From: Sistotremastrum niveocremeum HHB9708
Lineage: Eukaryota; Basidiomycota; Agaricomycetes; Sistotremastrales; Sistotremastraceae
Direction of reading: 5' to 3'
Assembly: GCA_001630475.1 (NCBI GenBank)
Contig: KV419426.1
Span: 204,939-268,938, forward strand
DNA length: 64,000 bases
A model generated the notes under the pieces. That model did not search any database, had not been told where the DNA came from, and worked only from the letters and a program-made list of their open reading frames with translations. The translations under genes and the position numbers were made by a program. Below are positions 22,017 through 33,843 of this stretch, in pieces (position 1 is the stretch's first letter; each line of letters opens with the position of its first letter).

Positions 22017-24729
22017 TCATCTCTTCTTCGTCGTGGATTTGGTAGTCTTCGGCTTACTACCACTTGCTACTGACGGATCAGGCGCGTTCGTCGTCGTCGT
22101 CGTCGCCGCCGCCGCTGCCTGTGTAGTTGCTCGAGTTGTACTGCGTAGTACTCGGCGAGCAGGTTCAGCGGCTGGTGCTGTCGGTGGCATAATCGGAGGG
22201 GTCGGTTGCTGTGGCGGTGGCGGTGGCTGCTTTGCCTGCAGAGCCGGATGATTTTTTGATCTGCCCCTGACAGGACTGGTTGGTCGACTGTAGCTGCCAG
22301 GATCATCGTAATACCTGGGTTGCTGTGAGGTGACTTCGGGTTATGTAACAGATGCAGCACTCACTCGAAGGATCCCACACTTGGCTGTCTGGCAGTGAAT
22401 AAATCTTCATCCTCATCCTCCTCCTCCTCATTCGCCTTAGCTTTGCGATTAATTCGCCTGACAACCAGTCAGCCAGCAGTGCTATACAAGGGAGATAGGA
22501 ACCAACATGTTCTTAAATGCTTTGATGAGGTTGGTTTTTGCAAAGATCTTGTTGCTTTCTTCGACAGGTTTGGGATTCAGGAGCTCAGGTTCGACCTCAG
22601 GCAGGTTGTTGTACATCTTCTCCAGGATCTCCAAGAATTTGTCGTAGGTTCGGTGATCTGCGCTGATTGGTTCGTCGCCATTCCGTATTTGCTCGTCATG
22701 CAGTCGACCAAGAGATAGAATGACGGCAAGACTTCGAATGCAGGGTATGAGCTGGTGGAAGTAAGGATTGATCATCAGTGCTATCTGACCACTGTTTTGA
22801 CAATCCGTAAGCGTGCTGAGCTTGTTTTGCCCTCCTTCGTCCAGGGTGTCACATACAAGCAAGCGTTTTAGAATGCTATACGGATAAATAGCTTCAGCTT
22901 CTGGTTTCAAGTTGATCGGCTGGTAGTGCGGTCCTTCATATTTCAAGCACATCCAGAAGAGTACCCAGAAGAACGACTCTAAATCGTGCTCGGCGCGGTG
23001 ATTCTGGTGAGTGCGAAGCACGTCAATCGCGATGAATGGTAACGTTCCCTGAGTGAAGTCAGCGAATTCTGATCGAGCTTGGTTGACTAGCTCACCGTTA
23101 CTCGAGCCTTCTTTCCCTTCTTTCCCTTCTGACTCGACTCTGCGTCCTCTTCCTCTTCCTGATTCTTTGCCTTTGGAGTCAAATCTTTGGCAAAATCGAG
23201 GTCAATCAGATAGCCCCTCCGCCTTCGCAGCTCTGGGTCGATTTCTTCAGTCATGAGTATATTACCGAAGCTGACATCGCGATGCAGAATATTTTTGTTC
23301 GTGAGGTTGCGATGCCCTAATCAGATCCGTTGTTATTGAGGTCAAAGATAAGAAAGAGAGAATATTCACCTCTGATCGCGTCCATGAGAACGCCAATGAG
23401 CTCCCGGAGTGACGAAAAGCCATCCAGAGTCACGCCGACTTCCTCCATTAACAGACGAACATGTCCTCGATGATCGAAATCTGACCCACGTGAACCTTGC
23501 ACGCCTTGTCTGACCGTCGTCTCGATTGTATCAGGACGTTTAGCCGCCGTCTTCTTGCCAATCTCGACGGCGGCGAACTGAATAAACTTAACGATCCCGT
23601 CTTTGGGACCGAGACCTTTGATTCTCTCAAAGAAGTATCCTTCGTTTCGATCGCGATGCAGGTCTCGCCACGAATCCTTGATCGCGTAGTATCGTCGCTC
23701 AGCCTCCGGGACACCTTCGTCCGATAACTTGTAGGCCCTCCAGACGACGGTGCCGCGACCGCGAAGCGAAGGTCGAGGAACGATGGATTCAGTGATGACG
23801 AATTTCTCTATTTTGAATTTTCCGGCGGCATCGCGATAAGTGAAGTCGAGGATGAGTTTTCCTTTGTCTTGCGTGATGGTAGGATCGTATCCGAGTTCTT
23901 CCATGGGCATCGAGGACAATGAGATGATCATGCGGATGAATAGTTGGGGGTCTTCGTGATAGTCGAATGACTTCGACGATAATCCGCCTGCGCGATCGAA
24001 AAGCCAAGCTCTTACGATGTTGCCGCATAGCGTCCAGCCCAGAACGAAGCGGCGCCTGCCTCGCTGATACATGAGGACTTTACGCGCGTATTTCGCGAGC
24101 TGGAGGTGGAGTTCGGTGTCGGTGTCCTTACTCGCGTGATTCTTCACCTCACAGAGGTTCCCGATGGCTTGCCATGAGAGAATCTCATCGGTGGCGGCTT
24201 TAATGGCAGCATCCAGAGCAGCCTTGGCCGGTCCTAGGGTGCGTTTTGCGCCGGCGATGTCGGGAAATATAGATTGGTGATTGGGATCTTTGCCCTGGAT
24301 CCCGCGGTGGACCGCTTGCCAGATGGTTTCGTCGACGTTTCGAATTTTGGCTTCCTTGGCTGCTTTCGTGATGGCGTTAATGACTTTGATAAGAGGGGGG
24401 TACATGTCCTTCTCGAGACCACTGGTGGGAATATCGAATTGTTTCTTCACTTCGTCGTAGAGTTTCTGCTTGACTAAAGCCGCGAAACAGAGTTCGATTT
24501 GCGGATCTGTATACCTGTCGACATGCAGAATTTTCTCGAAGAATCCATCTGCATTGAGGGAGATTCCATCTGCGAGTTCAGTTCTCAGAACCGGTTCGAT
24601 GCTCTCATTTCGTTCCGTCGCGCTCGGTACACCTCCAGTGGTGGGAGCCGACCTTGGAGTGTCCTCGAGGATGTTTGCGATACGCCGTTGGTCTGAAGGC
24701 GTGAGTGAGTGACCAGTCGGATCTTCCAT
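22017..24729 (-). CDS. FunK1-family protein kinase
   Basis: Minus strand, five exons: 24729-23370, 23316-23096, 23048-22507, 22457-22365, 22314-22017; 837 residues. The kinase fold covers roughly residues 210-660. Its catalytic loop is ILHRDVSFGNIL (HRD about 465-467), the metal-binding motif is LIDLDFAKD (about 490-498), and GTLPFIAIDVL follows at 528-538 with an HDLESFFWVLFW helix. These are typical of the fungal-specific FunK1 group, expanded in mushroom-forming basidiomycetes. An acidic segment (EEEEDEDED) and a Pro/Ala/Thr-rich tail ending in a basic TTKKR complete the protein. Substrates are unknown. The truncated paralog lies just downstream. Confidence 0.85.
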
Positions 24730-25191
24730 CGTCTGAGAGAGAGGAGAGGGGAGACAGAGATACGGGGCGACGACCAGCCCACAAAAACGTTGTCGCAGAG
24801 GAACAAAGGCGTCGCCAGAGTGGTAGGCGCCCGAACAAAGGGTCGATCACGTGGCAATGCTTCTTGACTTTCCTTTCCGGGGTTTCGCGTTTGCTTCCGA
24901 CGAACGCTCGGCGACCTCGGTAGCATCCAGTCCACTACGAACGCGTGTTTGTGGTGGACTTCAGGTCCTGATGGCACGGCGAAGAAAAAGTCTTCTGTTG
25001 TACACGTTATCTAGTCATTTGCGCTGAAATATACATGCTCTCCACCCGTCATCTTAAAGCGATGCATGACCCTCGTTCTCACAGTCCACTTCGATTTCTT
25101 CATTTTCCCATATCCCACATACAATGCTCCCCAGACATCATTGACGGCTCGTTCATCCACCCCGTGCTTATCGTTCGCCCTTTCAGCATCT

Positions 25192-25531
25192 CTAGTAAAC
25201 AACGAGAGGCTCGATGTCCGGCTCAGATCGCTTGTAAACCACCAGCGGCTCAATATCAGGCTCGGTTCGCTTGTATACGACCAAGGGCTCTATATCCGGC
25301 GTGGAACGCTTGTATACGACCAATGGCTCGATGTCTGGTGTGGACCGCTTGTACACCACCAATGGCTCGATGTCAGGGCTCGTGCGTTTCTAAGAACGAA
25401 TAGATGCGTTGAGTGAAATGGATGATGAGGCGTAGAGATGGACGGTTCACCTCGGAGTCCAGAGTTGGCAGAGCAGAAGTGAGCGTAAGCACCGAGAGAA
25501 GGACGGCGATCAAAGTACTTTTAGAGAGCAT
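25192..25531 (-). CDS. Kex2-type repeat precursor, five PDIEPLVVY cores
   Basis: Minus strand, exons 25531-25451 and 25389-25192, 92 residues. Exon 1 is a signal peptide ending TSALPTLDSE. After an intron (GTGAAC...TTCTTAG) exon 2 is made only of five 13-residue repeats: KR, then [TS][STE]P, then DIEPLVVY, with the stop directly after the last Tyr. Every repeat starts with a KR pair, the classic Kex2 cleavage site. Exon 2 has no other residues. The DNA of the repeats differs at many silent third positions while the peptide is nearly invariant, a sign of selection on the peptide. A TATAAAG box lies about 80 bases upstream. This is the architecture of fungal dikaritin (UstYa-modified) precursors and other Kex2-processed repeat proteins; UstYa genes follow 2.5-9 kb away. 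Confidence 0.82.
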
Positions 25532-25539
25532 GGAGATCA

Positions 25540-27983
25540 AAGTCGGAGGTCGCTCTGAAGTGTAGATGTGGGCTTTCGGTCGTGACTCCAGCATCTGACT
25601 CAAGTCCTAGTGCTTTATAGGGTGTGAGCACGACATATCCAGTATCCGATGCTGGGAACGAGGCTTCCGGAATCGCCGATTTTGATATAGACAGAAGAAA
25701 GAAGAACAGCGATGACATGTGCTATGAAGTCAGAACTTGCTGGAGTCTCATATAAGGAGGTTCAAAGTCACAGGATTTTTGAGTAGAAGGCATTCAGTGT
25801 GGAGAGGACGGAGAGGATCCACGTTGACCATGCTGTTTCATCCATATGGCCCATCGTCGAATCAGCGACGATGCCCGTCTCGCCCCACCAGGTAAAGATA
25901 TCCGATCCTGCTGTAGGAAAGGCCTCAGTATAGCGAGAAAAACGAGAGGCGAGTTGCATTAGAGCAAGACGTAGACGGGGTAAGCAAATTTGTTAGCTAG
26001 AGTAAGACTCTGAAGTAGTCCGTGACGATTTCACGCATGGGAAGAGCCAGAGAAAGCCGAAGAGGAGTGTTTGCACCTGTTTGTTTCAATATTTCTCCTA
26101 CCTGCTGCCGTTGCTGTCAATTCTGTTGGCTAGGACCGATTCATCAAATCAAATCATTTGTGGGTCAAGATGCCAGAATTTATTGATGGCAACTGTCTGG
26201 TATTTTCCTAGAATTCACCTCGATTCCTCGTCTTGACATGTCACAGTCGAAAGAGCTCTTGACTCTTGAGAGACCCGAGCTCAAGCTATGGTGCGGGACG
26301 CTTAGTCACCGCTACTTGTGTATAGCATTAGGCGCCCGGCCAATTTGGATCTGGGAAAAATTTCAGATTTTGGACACTCAAATTGAGCCAAAAACGTCGA
26401 ATCCGAGTCACGGAAATATCGGGCATCATATCCGGTATGGCCCAATAAGGGAATTTAAGGGTTCCGGCCAATTTGGTCCGGACAAAAGTCTCTAACTCCG
26501 TCAGTTTTGAGAATCTGCGGAATCCCTCTTACAGATTTGTTCCTCTCGTCAATACAAGCATTTCTGTTAGAGGGATAAGCCCCTTTACCATTTTTGGACG
26601 AGCAGTAGGCGCTATACAAAAGTAGTGGTGACTAAGTGGCCCGCACCATAGAGTCCGAGCTGCTCCATTCAACCCAAATCGTTTGCTGGACGATCGAGAG
26701 TACGGATACGTGACGACTACCGTGGAAGATCAAAACGAATGGCTCCAATCAGTTGAATAAGAGGAGCGATAAGCATTGCTAAGTTGGGGGTGAAAAGAGC
26801 GAATCACATGGTGCGCTCATGTCTCGTTTCTCGAGTGAGACGGTCTCATACTCATTTTCAAAAATCTTTACAGTGAAGCTCGATATAAGAGCAGGCTTTC
26901 GGACGTCATCAGGAAGTGGCTATCTCATCATCGGAGTGCGTTGCAAAAATTCGGGCGCATACGAGTTCGAATGCCAGCCGTTGGCTCGATCTTGGCTCCG
27001 TGAACGACTCGGAGCTGATACGAACGTCGCCGATACTCCATCAATGAAACTCTCAGCGTTGATCACTGTCGACAAAATCGCCAAACATTGACAATAAGCT
27101 TGCAAGTGCCCGACCTCTGAGAGTCACTTTTCTCTTTCACAAGCCCATATCTTCATGCTCAAGTTTCAACCGGCGCCCAAACTATGATATATTACGAGAC
27201 ATTCGGGACCTCCATATGGCCCACGATTCCGTCAGAGTGAGGCCAGACTGCACCATCGTTTATCACTCACAGCGTGCCTCTACCCCGGTTCGATACGTAC
27301 CTCGTCTTAAATGGAGATCTCCATCTCTCTGCCATTTTCTCTCGCATGCGTCTTCTCTGGCTCCCGAAAGAATCGTGTGACTGACCGTAGAAATTTGACG
27401 ACTTTCGGCAGAGTTTTTGGTGGGGCGAACTAACGCCCTGCTCCATCGTCATGCACATTGGGACACCAGACTGTACTGAGCTTTGCTGGATCCCATCAGA
27501 TCGCCATCTACCCTCTCCATTCCGTCTCCGCGATCGATCGTGACGTCGGACGAGCGCTGTCCAATCAAGTCGAAACCGCCTTAAATGCACATAGGCGCTC
27601 GGACATGGGACGCCAACTGACCCAACTCCCAAGCCGACTTGAGGCATTCGAAGCGGCTCTTGACGTTAATCTCCCTCGGCAGATCTCAGTCTCGGTACAC
27701 CTGTCTCCAGCCACGGACTGACTTGGATCTCGTTCGCAAAACTCCGGCGTCTAATTTTAGTTTTTGCTTTTGGGACACATGGTGTCGAACCGTTCTCACA
27801 CCGTCTTCTTCGTATCGATCACCCCATCTAGCCTCATCAGTGTCGTGTAATACCTGCCCCTGACATCTGCCGTCGTTCGTTCTCAAGATCTACGAGATGG
27901 CATACCCTGTTATGTCTCCTATCTGGCAACGTCCGCTATAGACTATCGTCTTTCACTTCCAGAGCTCTCTCTCGTGAGCTAGG
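25540..27983. other. Intergenic, contains a MITE-like element
   Basis: No gene recognised apart from the element at 26285-26654. A minus-strand frame at 25768-25959 and plus frames at 26819-27091 and 27458-27721 were examined and show no signal peptide, domain or splice support. 27100-27980 would include the promoter of the UstYa gene at 27984. Confidence 0.4.
26285..26654. mobile_element. MITE-like element with terminal inverted repeats
   Basis: About 370 bases bounded by ~45-bp inverted termini. The left end reads CTATGGTGCGGG, then CTTAGTCACC, then TGTATAGC; the right end is its reverse complement with a few mismatches. There is no coding capacity. Size and structure fit a non-autonomous DNA transposon. 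A target-site duplication is not obvious. Confidence 0.65.
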
Positions 27984-29091
27984 ATGTCTTCACCATACCA
28001 GACTCTGTCTCACAGAGCCCCTTCACCTGCCTCCAACTCTTCAGAAGACGAAGACCTCGAATACACTGTCGTCAACACTAGCGATGACAGTATCAAGAAC
28101 GATATGCCTTCTCGGAAACGATGGATATCGCTCAGCATCCTCGTTCTATCCCTACTAATGAACCTCACATTGGTCGTCTTCAAACGTCCCGCAGTCCTAC
28201 GTGGCGCTTCGATGCAACCTTCGCCATCTGCTCAGGTTGTTGACCCATGGTGGGATACACCAGGTCTTGTATATTGTGAGTGTACCGTTAACTTTATGAG
28301 GTGTCCGATTTCTGACGAGGTTTATTGGTGAATATGCAGCACCTGCGCAAGATGCTGTCGGATATAATACAAGGGTCTTCGATACACTTGGGGTACTAGG
28401 AAAATATCATGCGCCTCCAGATGATGAGACCGATGCATTGTGGGCGGCATTGTATAAGTGTACGTCCATGTTCGTCTTTACGCAGGATCGTCTGATCGAT
28501 TGGATCTCCTTGCAGACGATTTGGCTAGGATTGGCAAGGACGAAGCGGATAAATTGCTCAATTGGACCTCACCCGTCCCTCATGGTGATGGCGGTCAGCA
28601 CGAATATTTGATTGGATTGAACGTCTTTCACGAATTACGCTGCCTTGTACGTCTCCATCTTCCCCGGTGAAGCATATGATTGACTTCATTGTCATTGACA
28701 GGACTTCATCAGGAAATCTCTCCGTCCAGAGCGCTACGGTCTTCAACGAACCACTTCCCTCCACATCCATCACCGCCTCCCTCGACACTCCGACAGCTCC
28801 TCGGCCCACAAACACCAACATAATCATGATCTGAAGATCGAGCTCGATCCTGAAGGCGAACTGGTCGACGGTGCAGATTACTGCATCAACCTCCTTCGAG
28901 AACATATCGTCTGTCACGCAGACACGACGCCCAATGTTTTCCAGTGGAGCGAAGATAAGAAGATGATTTTTCCGAAGTTTGATAGTTTGCATGTTTGTCG
29001 CGATTGGGATGCTATTGTGGAGTGGAGTGCGAGTGAGGCACGGAGGGTTGATGATGTTGATGGAATGCCAGTGGTTGTCGATTTTCTGTAA
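27984..29091 (+). CDS. UstYa-family (DUF3328) protein, degenerate motifs
   Basis: Four exons: 27984-28275, 28340-28459, 28516-28646, 28702-29091; 310 residues. It has a cytosolic N-terminus, one membrane helix (about 47-66), then a luminal domain beginning YSPAQ. Family features present are YHAPPDDETDALWAALY, LLNWTSPVP, NVFH..RCL, FIRKSLRPERY, INLLREHIVCHADTTPNVFQW and FDSLHVCRDWD. The two HxxHC signatures that characterise UstYa oxidases are altered: HELRC (176-180) and GADYC (238-242), losing three of the four histidines. A His-rich insertion follows the first motif. It shares exon boundaries with the UstYa genes at 30205 and 33844. It may be catalytically dead, a partner subunit (as UstYa and UstYb work together), or a decaying copy. 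Confidence 0.8.
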
Positions 29092-30204
29092 TTTCTGACA
29101 AGTTGCTTAGGAGTGTACATTAGCAATATATGATGTTCATAGCCAAGTTTTCTGAAGTAGACGCAAGTCACGCAACCAACATCCTAGGGGCTCAGCTGAT
29201 AGCTCGGAGGGCTGTTGTCAATGATGCTGCGGACTCAAAGGCATGCTCGGAGTGCACATGGAAACCACTGAATCCGGGTGCCGGGCTGTTCGGTGCCTGG
29301 TGCCTGACATGCCGGGCGGTGTTGACTCTTGTTTATCAGAAGCATCAACTGGCCTTTGTCAGGCGTCTTCGCTTTCCCTCGCTGCTCCTTCTCTTGCCTT
29401 CTCTCCAAATTTGCATCGACATGTTCCAATTCACCGTTCACTAGAACTCTCACATGACGATCGCATTAATAAGGTGACAGTACTCGTCTCAGATGAGCCA
29501 CTTTATCTCATGGTCGTGAAGAATCTGGCGAATGGCGCCATGCTTGAATTTCGATACAGTGCGTGGCATCGACGTCTTCATCTATCTATCGTATCAATCA
29601 ATGATAGTGAATACACTTCGTTGAAGGAGATCCACGATTCCACATTCTCGTACACGCCGAAGGTGTGAAGAACATCAGATCCGCCGACGTCGATTTCAGT
29701 ATTTCCGATTCGTGTGTTCTGTTCCGCCAGGCTAGTGCTGCCACGCTTTCCATAACTGCACCTGTATATGGGGCTCCATGGTTCCTGGCTCCTGGATTGC
29801 CTCTTCTCCCACCGTTCTCGAAGACGAAGTCAGAAATGAGCCATGTTAGGAAACATTCCACAAGCTTGATGCCGTCGCCCACTTTCGAAACAGCAAACGT
29901 GATACTGGCATGACAATGACATTGGTCAGACAGCTCAATGAAATGCATTCTCTTTATGCCCTATTGGAGCAACTGCGCTGCACATGTCTCCGAATCCTTC
30001 CAACACTGGATTCTTCGTTGAACACCGCGTGTCAGGGAACATCGACTTGAGTGAACTCGTTTCCCAGGCTTATGTTCCCCAAGGCCACCAACAACACCAC
30101 GTAGAGTCACCCGTTCTCTTCGTGCTTCACCGTGGATCACCTCGTCGTCGCTCGATACACACTCCCCAACACCTGCCGCTAAAGCACTATCTCCTTTCTC
30201 CAGC
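29092..30204. other. Intergenic, no gene recognised
   Basis: Frames up to 141 codons (plus 29243-29668) and 116 codons (minus 29598-29948) were examined; neither has a recognisable motif. The right part is presumably the promoter of the 30205 gene. Confidence 0.4.
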
Positions 30205-31158
30205 ATGAAGCAATACATGTATTCCGACAAAGAGCTCAACGTCGGAGACTTGGAAGATCCCTCTGCTCCATTTCGATGGACACCCAAGCGATATTATGTG
30301 ACTGGTATACTGCAAGCTGCAGCCATCTTACTTTCGCTGCTGCTCAACGTCTATCTCATCCTTCCTCCCGCCTCATTCTCTGATAACGACCTCGTTGTGA
30401 TACCCCGTGTACCGGGTTCTAAGTTTGTCTCTTCTTTCTACAGCAAGTCCCTCATATTTTCAACATTTAAAAGTTGGCGAACTGACGCACCTCATAGCTC
30501 CCGCTCAGAGCGCCATCAAGTACGAAAAGCGCCCTTATCTGGCATTTGGAGAGATGACTCGCTTTCATGGCCCTCCCACCGACGAAACGGACGATGCGTG
30601 GAATACGATATATCCTGGTGAGTGACTCTGCATAACCAAATCAAATCGGGTCACTAATCTATGAGCACAATTCTTCACAGTCGGTATGACAAGGATAACA
30701 GCAGAGCAAGAATCTAGGATGGCGAATTGGACATCCCGCATCCCAGGAGACGAGGAACACTATATAATCTCTCTAGATTTCTTTCATCAAATGCATTGCT
30801 TGGTACGCTCAACTCTTGTCATTGAATACCGAATCACTAATTCGTATCAACGCAGAATCTCGTTCGTAAAGCTCTATGGCCAGAAAAGTATGGGCCCATG
30901 GAACTCGGTGACCCAGTTCTCAATGATGTCCCATTCGATCACGTCGATCATTGCGTGAACATCATTCGCGAGAATCTTATGTGCAATGCGGATATCACGC
31001 CAAACGTCTATCGCTGGGATGCGGATCGCCAAGTTGCTATCCCTCACTTTGATGTTCTCCATACATGTCGCAGTCTTGACTCCATCAATCAGTGGGCTGT
31101 AGAACACCAGTTACTCGAGAAGTGGGATCCTAGGAAGCCGCTTGGCACAGGCTCTTGA
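30205..31158 (+). CDS. UstYa-family (DUF3328) oxidase, intact motifs
   Basis: Four exons: 30205-30442, 30498-30617, 30681-30802, 30856-31158; 260 residues. One membrane helix (about 31-53) precedes the luminal domain. Both family signatures are complete: HQMHC (155-159) followed by NLVRKALWPEKYG, and HVDHC (189-193) followed by VNIIRENLMCNADITPNVY. In characterised ascomycete pathways (ustiloxin, asperipin-2a, phomopsin) such proteins oxidatively cross-link Tyr-containing core peptides in the secretory pathway. The first intron appears to use a GC donor (TACA|GCAAGT), which splices to the conserved Y-[ST]-PAQ; no GT donor keeps the frame here. Start 30205 places a short cytosolic segment before the helix. 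Confidence 0.87.
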
Positions 31159-32915
31159 GCCTCGGTAGTAGTACCATTGTCCTCTTGTATTTTATGCATG
31201 TTGTATAGTGGAGTTTGCGTATATCAGTGAAGATCCTGCACTTAAATGCGATGATATTCAGAAAGCACCCGGCATCGGCGGCATCAAAATTCTCGAAAAA
31301 AAAAATTCAAGGAGATACCTGGAGAATGCTGGTGAACTAAAAATAGCCACGCTATCGCTGGTCACATCCAGCCTCGTGCTTTTGCGTCAGAGCTGGTCCA
31401 GGTGACGATTTCAAGAATACTTCCAGGAAAATCATAAAGGGAAGAAGAGAAGAGAAGCAGAGATAATAAGCTTACTCAGACCCTGAAGCCGATACCTAAA
31501 CAGGAAATCTTCCTTCGAGCGCCGATCGTTTTCCTAATTTGGTCCGGGTAATTCCGTGCACATCGAACTCAGGCACGGATTTCCTGGTACATGGTCGGGG
31601 AGTGGAGAGAAGCTTGTACACGCACTAATTTCATCTGCCGATTTTGGAGGTCTGAAACAGAGACCATGCGAAAGCGAAAGCGGGACTCGGAAAAGGGACA
31701 CGAGGTCGGTACTTTCTATCACCAGATCCAGAACTACAAGGAGCGATGCCTGAACGTGATCGCGATTTTCGGTGTCTATCACGACCACCGGATTCACAAT
31801 TTCTCAGCTGAGAGCTCCTTCAGATTGTACACGCGTTAATACAGTAATAATTTACCCATAAATCCATGATCTGTGAAAGGAAATGTTTGATCGTGCTCGT
31901 CAGATAGCATTGACACTCGTTGCATGTGGTGCGAGCCAGTCGTTCTCAAGAATCTCCATCAATGGCCTCTTGAGATAGATAATCGAGGTTCAGGAGCCTC
32001 CCTGTGTTGTGCCAGGATTGGATCTGATATTCAGGGGTCCGTCAACTTTAACCACTAGCACTACGGCACTCGGCAAAACCACGTTGGTAGTTCGATGTCA
32101 CTCTCACACCACCAATTAGAATAGTACTATGATCTCTGGATCTCTCTACATGTCCCGACCGATCGAGCTGTCCATTGATGGCATCTCTGCCGCCGTACCA
32201 GAACTCTTGCGAGTTCGCCACACCCGTCGAGTGCCGAAAAACGCACAGTACAGGAGAGAATGACCCCAGAATCGTTGCTTATACGATATCTGGAGATATT
32301 TATTTCCAATTCTGATTCACCAGTGAGATCTAAATTGTCAGAGTATGACATTCGTTGGGCAAAGACGTATTCAAACAAGCATGAATGTATCTCATACTCA
32401 ACAGCCCCCGTGCCGAATTTTCTCGTGCGTATTCTCGAGGTGGACCACGGTTGACAACGCATTATGTTCTCATGATGGGGATTGAAGGTGATGCTCTAGT
32501 CAAGCGACACGCTCCAGGAACCCGGTCCTCTTGTTAGCGCCCTAGATCGTCAAACCACGAACCATCCACGAAAATATCTCATCGATCTCAGGCACTTGTG
32601 CGACCGTGACATAGAATCCCATGCAGCGGAGTGCATGAACTGGCCAGAATGGCGTCGATGCCACTTGGGAGTGAACTCCTTGCCCCTGTCCGATTCACAG
32701 CAGTATATCGCACTAAGTCCCTAGGGCAGGCAGTAGGCGCTGGAATGAATATGCGGAAGAGCGAGCAGTCCGCTCATTTTTGTCTGTCTCTTTCTGGTTT
32801 CCTTCCTGGACGCCCAGATATCTATATAAGAGGTCAATGGGTCCCTTCAAAATTCTCCACCAGCCCAGAAAGCCACTTCTCTTTCCAAGCTACTCATCGC
32901 CTCTCTGTTCTCAGC
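31159..32915. other. Intergenic, no gene recognised
   Basis: Nothing beyond short frames. A TATATAAG box near 32820-32830 lies about 90 bases before the precursor start at 32916 and is probably its core promoter. Confidence 0.4.
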
Positions 32916-33459
32916 ATGTTGACCAAGTTCTTCACCTGCCTTTTGATCGTTTCTGCTGCTTTGGCCGCTAGCACTGCTCCGGTATGCCCTGTACATTTTT
33001 CCATCCACGAAGAAGCACTCAACAATGTTCTAATTCAAGCGTGCTGTTCCCTCTCCCGACATCGATGACGTCGATGTGTACACAGGCTACGGCAGTCACC
33101 CCGCCCAGCCCGCTGTGAGTCGATCCTTTGAATGTTGTCAATAATTCACTGACAATACTTCAGAAGCCGGAGAAGCGTGCCGTCCCAGCACCCGATGTAG
33201 AGGACAGCGATGCATACCACTACGCTGAGGTGCGTGAAAGTCTATTTTTTGGAGTTGAAGTCGATCCCAACAACATCAACAGCAAAAGCGCGCTGCTCCG
33301 ACTCCCGATGTGGACGACAGTGATGCCTATCATTATCCTAATGAAAAGCGCGCCACTCCGACTCCCGACGTAGAGGACAGTGATGTCTACCACTACGCCA
33401 ATCAGAAACGCGCCGCTCCGACTCCCGACGTAGAACCTGTGGAAGTCTACCACTACTAG
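32916..33459 (+). CDS. Multi-core Kex2-type RiPP precursor (YHY cores)
   Basis: Four exons: 32916-32981, 33040-33114, 33164-33229, 33283-33459; 127 residues. After a signal peptide (cut near LAASTAP) come five related units. The first is RAVPSPDIDDVDVYTGYG. The other four each start with KR and follow the plan KR-A-[VAT]-P-[AT]-PDV-[ED]-[DP]-x-[DE]-[AV]-YHY, with 2-5-residue linkers; the last unit ends the protein at YHY. The KR pairs are Kex2-type cleavage sites. Introns fall between units, as expected if units multiplied by exon duplication. The first unit's YTGY recalls the core of asperipin-2a, a UstYa-made bicyclic peptide. It lies between the intact UstYa genes at 30205 and 33844, the strongest context for a dikaritin precursor in the window. 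Confidence 0.85.
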
Positions 33460-33843
33460 TACCCTAACGTAAGCTTTTCTCTTCGCTTTTTCCCTTCCAA
33501 GAAACTGTGTCTGATGATATCTCAATTACAGCAGTAGAGCGACTGCGTCGGTGTCTCGTATATCTCATTGTTTCCTACGTTCCGTGATATCTTGTTGTTC
33601 TTGAGATATCCGATTTAGAACAAGCTGTTCGCTTTCGTCTTCTTTGTACGCGTAGTGTTTGAGAGGCTCAGGACCACCGCATGCTAGCTTTTCAATATAT
33701 TTGACTCCACCCACATGCGCGTGATATTAGAATTTTGAACAGAATTATATTACCGTGTGCCATCGACAGACATGAAATGATGCTGATAATATGAGGGAAG
33801 GGAGGAACAAGGAATCGATTCTCCATTTAAGACACGAGTCCGA

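Noticed and set aside
29243-29948. Opposing 141- and 116-codon frames between two UstYa genes, considered as an extra tailoring enzyme
   Set aside because: Composition is random-like, with no recognisable motif and no splice-supported extension.
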